Of a stretch of 64,000 bases of DNA, positions 11,696 to 21,131 are shown in pieces. Location: assembly GCA_016490735.1 (NCBI GenBank), contig JAEMWC010000623.1, positions 125,001-189,000 on the forward strand, given 5' to 3'. The notes below the pieces were generated by a model. That model saw only the letters and a program-made list of their open reading frames with translations, was not told the DNA's origin and searched no databases. The stretch comes from Pachyseris speciosa. Taxonomy: Eukaryota; Cnidaria; Anthozoa; Scleractinia; Pachyseridae. Position 1 is the first letter of the stretch, and each line of letters starts with the position of its first letter. The position numbers and the translations under genes are program-made.

Positions 11696-13896
11696 CGCGA
11701 ACATTTCACGAAATCACGATCAGCGATGCATGAAGGCTGTAAATGGGCTTCAAATATGGCAAGCATTTGTTTACGAGATATCAATTTACGGTATATCAGA
11801 AGCGATGAGCAGCGCTGTAGCAGCGGTGCGGAAAACTCACCAAATTGCGATGGTCGCCGGAGGTTTTAATTCAGCTAAGGAGATGCCGACATCACCATAG
11901 TTTTCATCCGTATTGGATATTTCCTCGCCCTATATAATCTTGGTTCAAAATCCATCTGCACCAGCGCCACTTTCCCGAAACCTTGTTCCGTAGACATATG
12001 AGTATGGGAAGAGATTCTGTTGTTTCCCCGCTGATCCATCTTGTCATAACGATCACGAGCTCACACCGTCACTAACGCTACATACAACGCGTTGCGATGA
12101 TGACCCATTGAAGGAGAAAAAAATTTTTTTTTCAGAACATTTTTTGCTGCCGCAAGAATGTTTCCTCGGGTAGCTAAACGGGAAAACATCGTGGAAACAC
12201 GCGCGAGCTCAAATTGTTGCCGCAACATATATTGTTGCCTGTGAACAGGGTCTCATAGAATGTCGGAAAACCACACAGATGTAAGAATGCAAAATAATAC
12301 ATAATAAGGTTCTAACTGAAACAATGTACGGTACGTAGCTACCATGTGGAAACAGCAAATACTGAAATATTATGACTCAAGTCATCAATCGATCTTTTCC
12401 TTCTAGCTTTCATGCCCATCTTCCAGTAATAACGTTCGAGGTTCAGGAAAAAATTCCTTCATGCTCACCTACGTGTAGATCAGTCTCGATCAGTCTGCTA
12501 CTTCCCTTTCTCCGTAATCCATCAATTTATATGGGTGCAAGTTTCCTGGAGGTTATCTTTTCACTTTTAGCAAACATCCTATATGGCATCGTTCACATTT
12601 TGAAGCAACCGCCGAAAAAAATTTCATAACGCTGCTTGCTCCCACGGATAAACCCCAACAAAGATGCCGGAAAAATTTCCGCTTTTACATCGCATATTGT
12701 TAATGTCATGGCAATTCCAGGAGACAGTTCTATACTTTTCATCCCGAAATTAAGGCACTCTATCTAAAATTTGCCCGCTTTCAGGGCAGTAACGGTCGAG
12801 TTCGAATCGCCTTTGTAACACGAGATGGTCGCAAAACGGCATCAATACACATGTTGTCTCAAATATCCCAAGGGACTTGAGTGTCGCGTTTCAACTCCGT
12901 GCTACTATAATTGAGACTTTTTATATCCATTTTGCTTGAATTCTGTCTACTACTATCCTCTTTACCTCGATAAAGAATATTTACTTTGGATTACAGGGAC
13001 TTGTCGTATTTTAGGAATGTGAAAAATTCAGTTTTATCTTGATCCAGATGAAGGACATGTGACGGCTGTTGCACTTGTGGTGGACTTTATCGTCATGCTG
13101 TTGGATGATCGAATAAAACTAATGCCTGGCAGCGCTGCGGACTTTACGACTGAATGAGAATTCTTTCTGTTATTCCATACTTGCAAGGCCAGAAACCGAT
13201 CCGACAATAGCAGAAACGTATGTTGGTTTGTGTCGTTTATTTGGATTGAGCCGGTGCGACTTGGATGGTGAGAAGAATATAATTATTTCAAATTATATTA
13301 TAACTACAAATTTGATAGCTTAAGAAAATACAAAACTGTCGCGCCATTGACGCCATTACCATGGCACTGTTACCTTTTCACTTTCATTGAATTTTCAGTC
13401 TCTGAGCGGTACACTTAGTTTGCAGCTTGTAGCATCTGATTCACAGTCATCTCGCAAGCTGCAAAACCACTGCAAATTGCTGTCAAGCGCTTCGAGTGTA
13501 ACAGAAGTAAAAATAAACCTAAGAGACATTTAAAGGATACATGCAGTTTAGAAAGATTTAAATACTTATCAGACCACTTCTGAAAATCTTCATATTAACT
13601 TAAAATATGAGGTTTTTGTTGTTTTCTACAAATTCATTTAACAGGGTTCTTTTGTAGGGAATCCCTGTAATAGTGAAGTCACTTTAGTGGTTGTTTGTTT
13701 TTATGTTGTTTTAGTGCAATGTATGCCCTTATTAACTCTTAACATAAACTTTTAATAATGGTTTTTGACTTGCATGTAAAACAGATCATTCATAGCAAGA
13801 AACCTAATAGCCCAGTTTTCCCAGAGTATGATTATGGAACTGGATATTAATTAACAAGACAAGAATCAACCACAGGCCCTTTTCAGAATTGGAGTA
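11696..13896. other. Intergenic DNA
   Basis: No supported gene. Open frames are short and unmatched. Nothing repetitive stands out at 12-13.9 kb. Confidence 0.45.
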
Positions 13897-14085
13897 TTAC
13901 AGCTCTTCAATAAGTTGTTTGCATTCCTTGTAGTGCTGATAGTGATCATGATGATCATAGTGGAGGTCGCAGATCACCCAAATCAAGACAAAGGTCAAAA
14001 GGCCTGAGGTCAGTAAGGCAAACGTAATCACACCCAGCAATGAAACCCGGGATGAGAGCCCTCTCATTGTTGGTTTGAGCATCAA
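13897..14085 (-). CDS. Possible small single-pass membrane protein or last exon
   Basis: A 62-codon minus-strand frame reads as plausible protein. A basic/polar N-terminus is followed by a hydrophobic span of about 23 residues (LLGVITFALLTSGLLTFVLI at residues 17-36) and a His/Asp/Tyr-rich tail (DLHYDHHDHYQHYKECKQLI) ending at a normal stop. This fits a type I/III single-pass membrane protein or the last exon of one. I recognise no family. An upstream CAACAG just before the start could be a splice acceptor. Codon use looks natural, but the short length leaves real doubt. Confidence 0.35.
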   Translation of the reverse strand: MMLKPTMRGLSSRVSLLGVITFALLTSGLLTFVLIWVICDLHYDHHDHYQHYKECKQLIEEL

Positions 14086-14666
14086 GTGCTGTTGCCACCG
14101 AATGTAAGTAATGTAGCTATAGTAAAATCAAAGGCATCCTGTGGTAAGATCGTGGAGTAAGTAAGATACTGTGTCAGGGAGGTGATATAGGAAATTATCA
14201 AGCCTATAGAGTGGTTTGAAATGCAGTGTATTAAAAAAATTACATTTTTCTGTTTTACGATTTGATTCGTTTGTTGCATCTTGACTGTTTTTCATTGATT
14301 AAGAATGGGACTTTTGACAACACTCTAGTAGAAGAGTAGTTTGTTCAAGAAATACTGTAATACCAAGTAACAGTTAACCGTATTTACCTGTGTATAATGC
14401 GCACTTTTTTCCTAAGATTTAATTCATGAAATTTTCGTTGCGTGTTGTACACGGAAACTTTTGTTTCTTGATCGCTTCTCTAATTTGCATACGCATGTGA
14501 TTAACAAAGGAAAAAAAAAACGGTAAATAAGAATTCAAAAGGCTGTTGTCCATGCCGTTGTTATAACAAACGAGCAAATAACCTATCGCAGCTGCTTTTA
14601 AATTACCGCTGATAAACTGGCTGGAAAAACCGTGAAAAACCGGCCAGATATTCTGTGAGCAGACGC
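14086..14666. other. Flank of the ATCGAT element
   Basis: No gene supported. AT-rich DNA up to the 7-bp target duplication of the ATCGAT-array element. Confidence 0.4.
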
Positions 14667-14673
14667 CAAAAAT
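14667..14673. repeat. Target-site duplication (left) of the ATCGAT element
   Basis: CAAAAAT directly precedes the left terminus and is repeated exactly at 34,959-34,965 directly after the right terminus. Confidence 0.75.
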
Positions 14674-14683
14674 CAGGACGTTA

Positions 14684-14792
14684 CAAATCGATAGAAATCG
14701 ATCATCGGAAACTAATCGATTACCCGATATTACTCGATAATACTCGATAATTGTTCATCGATTAGCTAGAATAATCGATAAATATCGATAAT
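14684..14792. repeat. Left ATCGAT word array
   Basis: Repeated ATCGAT, CTCGATA and ATCGATA words at irregular spacing, forming the left terminal inverted repeat of the enclosing transposon. The word is self-complementary, so each arm can also fold on itself. Confidence 0.8.
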
Positions 14793-14991
14793 CACAAGAT
14801 TTGACTCACCTACTCACCTACTATTTCTCTTGGAAATTGTTGGAGCATATTTTGAAAGCCTTATATTCATACAAATTGTAACCTTCATTCTCACTATCTA
14901 TTGCCTAATGTGCCATTCATGCGTAATGAACTTTTGTGCTCACTTGATTCAGTTGCATCGTGTGTGGATGAAAATGTTATCTTCTTGGCTA

Positions 14992-14997
14992 TTCGCT
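14992..14997. repeat. Polinton target-site duplication (left)
   Basis: TTCGCT immediately before the left TIR. The identical hexamer follows the right TIR at 34,351-34,356. Six base pairs is the duplication length known for Polintons/Mavericks. Confidence 0.95.
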
Positions 14998-15576
14998 AGT
15001 AGTATAGTACATGGGTGATCTGGCACATTTTCCACAGCAGCGCATTTCCAATTTTGTGCCGTAAAATTTAACAGCACGTTTTCCATAAAATTGTGCAATT
15101 TTTCAAAACAGCACACTTTTTGCCAAGGTCAAGGTCACCAAAATTCCCAAGGTCAAGGTCAAATTTTCCAAGGTCAAATTTTTCATAATTCACACATCAT
15201 GTATGAGCTAGCGCATTTTCCAAGGTCAATTTCTCGGAAAATTACCATACGTAACTTTCTCGGAAAAATAGTACTTGAGTTATAAATCAACAGTATTCGT
15301 TGAGAAACAGCTAATTTCAACATTCTAAGCGATGATTAGTATATATGAGCAGTATTCAGGCAGAACGGCATTTTCCCATTTTCCAAGGTCAAATTTATCT
15401 TTAAGTACTTTATGATATAAAAAACACTTAAAGAAATGTCGCTATAGGTTATTATGGAGAATGAAGAAAGAAATCTCCGGGCCTTGGAAAAGCCCTCTCA
15501 AATCAGGTCAGGTAGCCAGATGGTAAATGGCCTAAGTCAGAAAAATATTGGATCAGGTAGCCAGATGGTAAATGAT
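14998..15576 (+). repeat. Polinton left TIR (579 bp)
   Basis: Matches the inverse of 33,821-34,350 almost base for base. Differences seen are a 51-bp segment present only here (about 15,028-15,078, bounded by GCAC), one substitution near 15,026 and a short variable patch at 15,388-15,402. It contains the promoter region and first 41 codons of the DNA polymerase gene, and seven copies of YCAAGGTCA. Confidence 0.95.
15123..15391 (+). promoter_or_regulatory. Cluster of seven YCAAGGTCA sites in the TIR
   Basis: CCAAGGTCA or TCAAGGTCA occurs at 15,123, 15,129, 15,147, 15,153, 15,168, 15,220 and 15,383. This matches the extended half-site bound by monomeric nuclear receptors of the FTZ-F1/SF-1 and ERR groups. 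The cluster lies 60-330 bp upstream of the polymerase start and is mirrored in the right TIR. It may be a promoter/enhancer, or binding iterons for an element-encoded replication or integration protein. Confidence 0.45.
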
Positions 15577-18282
15577 CCGAGTCAAAAAATTATATATCCT
15601 AATAGTATAGACATGGAAAATAGAAATAGTATTTTCAAAGAATTATTGAAAAGATTAGGCCGTATGGATGTTGGCGAGATGAGGCGATTAGTTAGTCTCG
15701 CTGATAACATCAAAAAGCAGAAGCCAATTCCAGCACCTCGCAAGAGTGTGAAGCAGATAGTTAAAGATTATGAAGACAACATAATTCTTCCACCACCACA
15801 ATTTAGAGATAGACCAGTACCAGCACCAAGAACTAAAAAACTAGCCCCAATACCAGAACCAAGGACTAAGATAGAGCAAACAGATAAAGCTCTCAAAGGA
15901 TACACCAAATCATTTCAAATAGATATCAAAAATTACAAAGACCCGCTATTACAACTGCAAAACACAAGAAAGGCTGTAGCGTACCGTCTTGTAAGTTTAC
16001 TAAAATCAATGAAAGGACTGAAATTCGTTGAAACACTAAAGGTAACATTCAGAAAAATGTCTGATGGTGAAATAATACATAAAACAGCCTTTTTCAACAG
16101 TCCACCTCAAACAATTATAAATAATCTCCAGATCAGTGAATCACTTCAAGCGTCAAAACAAAATATATTAAATAAGATTGCAGTTTGGATTTCAGAAGGA
16201 TCTGGCTGGGTTGTGGAATCAGTCGACAAGCATTTTCTAAATGTTGTAATATATCAGCCAATGAAAGGCTCATCATATATTAAACTACCCCCAGAATTAA
16301 TGAATGCAATGAAGGGATTGATTAACATAAAGAATGATGACAATGAATGTTTCAGATGGTGTCATATCAGGCACTTGAATCCACAAGAGAAGAACCCTCA
16401 GAGAATAAAAAAATCTGATAGACAACATATTAATACGTTAGATTATTCGGGGGTTGAATTTCCAGTCACAACTAAACAGTATAATAAGATAGAAAAACAA
16501 AATGAGATCAACATCAATGTATTTGGTTATGAAAACAAACAACCATATCCAATTTACGTTTCAAAAGAAAAGTATGAAGACTGTTTGAATCTTCTATTGA
16601 TTACAGAAAATGAAAACAAACACTACGTTTTAATCAAAGATTTCAACAGATTCATGCGCAACAAAACAAAGCACAATGAAAGAAAACACTTTTGCATGCA
16701 CTGTCTACAATGTTTCAGCTCAGAAAGAGTCTTGAATGATCATGTGGACAACTGCATACTAGTTAATGGCACACAAGCAATAAAGATGCCAACCAAGGAT
16801 AACAATACTCTGAAATTCAACAACTTCCATAAACAACAGCAAGTACCATTTGTAATCTATGCTGATTTTGAGGCTATAACTGAGAAAATACACGGTTGTC
16901 AACCCAACAATGATAAATCATATACTGAAGCCTATCAGAAGCATACTGATTGTGGATATGGTTACAAGGTTGTTTGTTGTTATGATGATAAATACAGCAA
17001 GCCAATACAAATATACAGGGGTGAAAAGGCTGTATACAAATTCATGGAAGCTATGTTAGAGGAAGTTAAATATTGCAAGAAGATTGTAAAAGAATTCAAC
17101 AAACCATTGAAAATGACTGAGGATGATGAAGAGAAATTCCAAAAAGCCAAAGAATGTCACATTTGTGATAAAAAATACACTGAAAAGGATATCAGAGTAC
17201 GAGATCACTGTCACATTACTGGCCAGTATAGAGGATCAGCTCATCAAGAATGTAACCTGAAACTTAGAGTCAATCCAGAAGAAGTGAAGATACCTGTTAT
17301 ATTTCACAATCTAAGAGGTTATGACAGTCATTTTATTATGCAGGAGATTGGAGCTATTGTCAAGAAACACACATTAACAAATAAAAAAGGTGAAGTCTGC
17401 CAAATGAACATCAATGCTATCCCAAATAACATGGAGAAGTATATGGCTTTCATGCTTGGCAATCACCTAACATTTCTTGATAGTTTCCAGTTCATGAGCT
17501 CCAGTTTGGAAAAACTTGTAGGCAATCTACCAAAAGAAGCCTTGAAATTCACCTCACAAGAGTTCAAGGGAAAGGATCTTAATCTGATAGCACAGAAAGG
17601 TGTTTATCCATACGACTACATGGACAGTTTCGACAAATTCAATCAGAAGTTACCCTCAAAAGAAGAATTCTATAGCATACTGAGTGATAAGCATATATCA
17701 GATGAAGACTATACACATGCTCAGACAGTGTGGGAAACATTCTCTTTGAAAAACATGGGTGAGTATCATGATCTGTACCTTAAAACAGATGTACTCCTGT
17801 TGGCTGATGTATTTGAGAACTTCAGAAGAACATGTCTCGAGTACTACAAACTGGATCCGTGTCACTATTTCACATCTCCTGGCTTATCATGGGATGCGAT
17901 GTTAAAGATGACTGATATCAAACTGGAATTGATGACTGACATTGATATGTTCCAGTTCATTGAAAAGGGTATGAGAGGTGGTATCAGCTATATTGCAAAT
18001 CGTTACGGTAAAGCTAATAATAAATACATGAAGAAGTATGATGAGAAGGCGCCCTCAAAGTACATTATGTATCTTGATGCTAATAATCTATACGGTTGGG
18101 CAATGAGTCAATACCTTCCAACAGGCGGATTCAGATGGATGACTGAGAATAAAATAAATAATCTCAACCTGGCTAAATACAAAGAAGACAGCAATAAGGG
18201 TTTGATTCTGGAAGTTGATCTGGAATACCCCAGGAGTTGCATGATCTGCATAATGATTACCCGCTTGGACCAGAGAAGGTGA
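15454..18282 (+). CDS. Polinton DNA polymerase B, N-terminal/exonuclease part (frame broken)
   Basis: 942 codons of a protein-primed family B DNA polymerase that would replicate the element. Residues 1-41 come from the TIR. Proline-rich PAPR/PEPR repeats lie at about 88-140, and a Cys/His zinc-finger-like motif (HFCMHC...HVDNC) at about 408-430. Exo I is YADFEA (about 469). An endonuclease VII-like zinc motif with RDHCHITGQYRG follows at about 566-605. Exo II is HNLRGYD (about 618), Exo III is YLKTDVLL (about 775), and Pol motif A is DANNLYGWAM (about 875). The frame is lost at about 18,230-18,240 in a short C run. The downstream overlapping frame carries motifs B and C, so this copy does not encode the whole polymerase in one frame. 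Confidence 0.93.
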   Translation: MENEERNLRALEKPSQIRSGSQMVNGLSQKNIGSGSQMVNDPSQKIIYPNSIDMENRNSIFKELLKRLGRMDVGEMRRLVSLADNIKKQKPIPAPRKSVKQIVKDYEDNIILPPPQFRDRPVPAPRTKKLAPIPEPRTKIEQTDKALKGYTKSFQIDIKNYKDPLLQLQNTRKAVAYRLVSLLKSMKGLKFVETLKVTFRKMSDGEIIHKTAFFNSPPQTIINNLQISESLQASKQNILNKIAVWISEGSGWVVESVDKHFLNVVIYQPMKGSSYIKLPPELMNAMKGLINIKNDDNECFRWCHIRHLNPQEKNPQRIKKSDRQHINTLDYSGVEFPVTTKQYNKIEKQNEININVFGYENKQPYPIYVSKEKYEDCLNLLLITENENKHYVLIKDFNRFMRNKTKHNERKHFCMHCLQCFSSERVLNDHVDNCILVNGTQAIKMPTKDNNTLKFNNFHKQQQVPFVIYADFEAITEKIHGCQPNNDKSYTEAYQKHTDCGYGYKVVCCYDDKYSKPIQIYRGEKAVYKFMEAMLEEVKYCKKIVKEFNKPLKMTEDDEEKFQKAKECHICDKKYTEKDIRVRDHCHITGQYRGSAHQECNLKLRVNPEEVKIPVIFHNLRGYDSHFIMQEIGAIVKKHTLTNKKGEVCQMNINAIPNNMEKYMAFMLGNHLTFLDSFQFMSSSLEKLVGNLPKEALKFTSQEFKGKDLNLIAQKGVYPYDYMDSFDKFNQKLPSKEEFYSILSDKHISDEDYTHAQTVWETFSLKNMGEYHDLYLKTDVLLLADVFENFRRTCLEYYKLDPCHYFTSPGLSWDAMLKMTDIKLELMTDIDMFQFIEKGMRGGISYIANRYGKANNKYMKKYDEKAPSKYIMYLDANNLYGWAMSQYLPTGGFRWMTENKINNLNLAKYKEDSNKGLILEVDLEYPRSCMICIMITRLDQRR

Positions 18283-19337
18283 AAGTAACTGGAGACATGC
18301 TTTCAGATTACTGTAAAGACATAGCAGAGAAATACAATATATCGACTGGTTTGGTACATAAACTGATGCCAACATTAAGCAACAAAGAGAAGTATGTTCT
18401 GCATTACAGGAACCTCCAATTATACACAGACTTGGGTTTGAAGGTAACAAAAATCCACAGAGTGCTAGAGTTCAAACAATCACCTTGGCTGAGACAGTAC
18501 ATTGATTTCAATACACAGAAAAGAACTAATGCCAAGAATGCTTTTGAGAAAGATTTCTTCAAGTTGATGAATAACTCAGTATTCGGCAAAACTATGGAAA
18601 ATCTCAGAAAGAGAGTAGATGTCAGATTGGTGACTGATGAGAAGAAGCTATTAAAATTAGCCAGTAAACCAACTTATGTTAGCAGTAAGATATTCAATGA
18701 AAATCTGGTAGCAGTGCATAAGATAAAAGAAACACTAACTCTAAACAGGCCGGCATATGTAGGAATGTGTATTCTTGATCTCAGTAAGACGCTTATGTAT
18801 GATTTCCATTACAACTACATTAAACAAAAGTACGGTAATAAGGCTAAGCTGCTCTTCACTGACACGGACAGTTTGACATATGAAATTGAAGCAGAAGATG
18901 TCTATAGGGATTTCTGGAATGATAAAGATAAATTCGATAACAGTGACTATCCTGAAAGCTCGCCATTCTCCGATAAGACCAATAAGAAAGTGATTGGTAA
19001 GATGAAAGATGAGGCTGCTGGAGTCCCAATATGTGAATTCGTAGGACTGAGATCGAAGATGTATAGCTATATTAAAGATGATCAGAAAGGAGGAAAAACA
19101 GCAAAAGGAATCAAAAAGAACACAATCAAAAATGAAATCAAGCATGAAAATTATAAAGACACTCTATTCAATGATAAACAAATGTATCATAAAATGAAAA
19201 CAATCAGAAGTGAAAACCATCAATTAGGAAGCTATGAAATCAACAAAGTATCACTCAGCTGCTTCGATGACAAAAGATATTTATCAAAAGACGGAATCAA
19301 CAGTTATGCTTATGGCCATCACAAAATAAATAGCTAG
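18237..19337 (+). CDS. Polinton DNA polymerase B, C-terminal palm/thumb part
   Basis: A 366-codon frame continuing the polymerase after the frame break. It contains Pol motif B (KLMNNSVFGKTMENL, near 18,565-18,610) and Pol motif C with the DTDS metal-binding aspartates (LFTDTDSLTY, near 18,853-18,880), then a thumb region ending with DGINSYAYGHHKI. The first ATG at 18,237 is not a real initiation site; the frame is the remainder of the gene starting at 15,454. It ends 80 bp before the convergent minus-strand gene. A lone TCTAAC-type word on the minus strand at about 19,404-19,414 has no gene start after it. Confidence 0.92.
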   Translation: MHDLHNDYPLGPEKVKVTGDMLSDYCKDIAEKYNISTGLVHKLMPTLSNKEKYVLHYRNLQLYTDLGLKVTKIHRVLEFKQSPWLRQYIDFNTQKRTNAKNAFEKDFFKLMNNSVFGKTMENLRKRVDVRLVTDEKKLLKLASKPTYVSSKIFNENLVAVHKIKETLTLNRPAYVGMCILDLSKTLMYDFHYNYIKQKYGNKAKLLFTDTDSLTYEIEAEDVYRDFWNDKDKFDNSDYPESSPFSDKTNKKVIGKMKDEAAGVPICEFVGLRSKMYSYIKDDQKGGKTAKGIKKNTIKNEIKHENYKDTLFNDKQMYHKMKTIRSENHQLGSYEINKVSLSCFDDKRYLSKDGINSYAYGHHKINS

Positions 19338-19418
19338 GAATAAAAATATTCTTGGCTACCAAAATAGCAAAATACAGTATAATACTGACCTCTCTAACAT
19401 ATATAGGTTAGATAAAAG

Positions 19419-20200
19419 TTAGTCTTTTCTTATACATGATAAATACAATTTGCTTTCTTCCATGTGTTTGGTTGTTTCAAAAATTAAATCTTCAAAACAA
19501 TTGCTCATAATGTATTTGCACTTGTTTTTCTCATACATTTGCTTCATACTTTTTGTTTATCAGTCACTTGGTACACACCAGTTGGACTTTTGAATTCAAG
19601 ACATAGAGCATTGTATTCTTTTGTTGGATTCATTAACATTAAATCACATTGTCCGGACATATATCCTTTGTTGTAACTTTTGATTCTCATGTTTGAGCTT
19701 ATTTGATTCTCACCTAAGCCGGCTATCATTAATGCGTCTTCATATTTCTTTCTAATGAATGAAACAATCTTGCAGTGTAAATCATTTTCATTTTCAATCA
19801 ATAGCATGTTATTGTTTCTGTCATTGAACTGTTTTTGATATATTCGTTTTCTGACTAATGGTAAGACCTTTTTAGTAACCCAATGTTTAATTTCTTTGGC
19901 TTCTTGTTTTTTGGATGAGAATAAAAGTGAATGAAATCCTGTTTCATTTATAAAAAAACATTTGAAAGTTTTTTCGATTGCATCAGCGAAAATTGACTTT
20001 GTTTTGGAATTTATGGACAGTTTGAAGTCCAATAAGATTTTATCTTCAGAATCAACATGATCTCTGATTGCTCTTTGCGGATTTTTATAGTTGAGAATAA
20101 TGGCTATATCTCTTCCTCTGAACCATATTTCGTTTTTATCATCGAGATAACAATCTATTGAAACGTCTAATTCTTTATTATCGTAGGAATATTTTTGCAT
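19419..20200 (-). CDS. Bro-N domain fused to VRR-NUC-type nuclease (frame broken near the end)
   Basis: The ATG frame covers 20,200-19,544. N-terminal Bro-N domain: WFRGRDIAIILNYKNPQRAI at about residues 27-46 and FINETGFHSLLFSSKKQEA at about 83-101, followed by WVTKKVLPLVRKRIY. C-terminal part: GYMSGQCDLMLM then ALCLEFKSPTGVYQVTDKQ. This has the G..D, E.K and Q pattern of VRR-NUC/PD-(D/E)XK nucleases. The frame breaks in an A run near 19,550, but sequence continuing the nuclease stays open to a stop at 19,419. Bro proteins are DNA-binding accessory proteins of large DNA viruses; the nuclease fusion suggests a role in replication intermediates or host DNA. It is preceded by a TCTAAC motif 11 bp upstream. 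Confidence 0.8.
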
Positions 20201-20210
20201 CTACATGTAT

Positions 20211-20218
20211 GTTAGATA
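20211..20218 (-). promoter_or_regulatory. TCTAAC-type motif before the Bro/VRR-NUC gene
   Basis: The minus strand reads TATCTAAC 11 bp before the ATG. It also overlaps the TAA stop codon of the integrase gene, so terminator codon and next-gene promoter word are shared. Confidence 0.45.
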
Positions 20219-21084
20219 ATTTTCTTTAAATCCTTGAACGGTATCCAACTGTTAAAGTCATCACTGTAACCCTTCCACTTCACCAAAGCTTGTTTCTTCT
20301 TGTAATCTCTGCGAACGACTTTATCAATACGGAATACATCCTGTTTAGCCTTTAATAACTCAGGTTCATAAAAACTCCCTTCAATTTCTTCATCGTTGTG
20401 ATCTTTTAGTTTGTATGTTATTGGATTAGTGTATTGGATTTTATCAACTATAAACACTTCTTCTGTCCAATTTGGTGTATAGCCCTTGTCGAACACAATC
20501 CGTTTATACTTGGATATTCGGACCTTATCACCTATTTTAAATTTTAGTTTCTGTTTTAATGGCTCCATATCACCATAAAGATTGAAGTAAACAGTTCCTT
20601 CATTCCTCTTATCAGATGCTTCAACAGGTGTCATCTTTGTGCTTGAATGTTTTGTGTTGTTATACTGTTTCACTAATTTTTGTAACATGTCTAAATACTG
20701 TGTATTGCCTTGAACAGTGAACTGCTTCCACATTTTGGATTTAATTGTCCTATTCCATCTTTCAACTACTGATGATTTCTCTTCATTCTCAGTTGAGTAC
20801 ATCTGTACACTATGTTTCTCTAGCAAGTCCTTCAAGTGTTTGTTGTAAAACTCTTTTCCCTTGTCGACCCATAAATACTGTGGTTTTCTACCTTCCTTGA
20901 ATATTGATTTGAATGCTTCAGTGACAGATTCACCTTTCTTATCCTTCAATGGGACAATCCAACCATATTTGCTGAAGACATCAATAACCATAAGAAGATA
21001 TCGATAACCTTTATTCCATTTACTAAACTGTTGCATTTCAACTAGATCACTTGCCCATATTTCATCAATTTTATTTACAATCAC
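20212..21084 (-). CDS. Polinton integrase (RVE) with C-terminal chromodomain
   Basis: A retroviral-type integrase that would insert the element and make the 6-bp duplication. The DDE core is visible: ASDLVEM (first Asp, about residue 13), LWVDKGKEFYN (second Asp, about 74) and SSVVERWNRT (Glu, about 109), giving spacing close to 35. The C-terminus has an SH3-like stretch (FKIGDKVRISKYK) and a chromodomain (KVVRRDYKKKQALVKWKGYS ... WIPF), which may guide integration to marked chromatin. The frame opens with GTG, not ATG. The same frame is open upstream to about 21,170 (ENWQEKLADELHAPIKRNFT is integrase-like), so the true start is upstream or damaged. It overlaps the 3' end of the phospholipase gene. 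Confidence 0.92.
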   Translation of the reverse strand: MIVNKIDEIWASDLVEMQQFSKWNKGYRYLLMVIDVFSKYGWIVPLKDKKGESVTEAFKSIFKEGRKPQYLWVDKGKEFYNKHLKDLLEKHSVQMYSTENEEKSSVVERWNRTIKSKMWKQFTVQGNTQYLDMLQKLVKQYNNTKHSSTKMTPVEASDKRNEGTVYFNLYGDMEPLKQKLKFKIGDKVRISKYKRIVFDKGYTPNWTEEVFIVDKIQYTNPITYKLKDHNDEEIEGSFYEPELLKAKQDVFRIDKVVRRDYKKKQALVKWKGYSDDFNSWIPFKDLKKII

Positions 21085-21131
21085 ACGCCGCCGAGTGAAA
21101 TTTCGTTTTATGGGTGCATGTAATTCATCAG

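Noticed and set aside
15091..15285. 64-codon Gln/Gly-rich frame present in both TIRs
   Set aside because: It is produced by the AAGGTCA repeats and exists twice only because the TIRs are copies; there is no protein-like signal.
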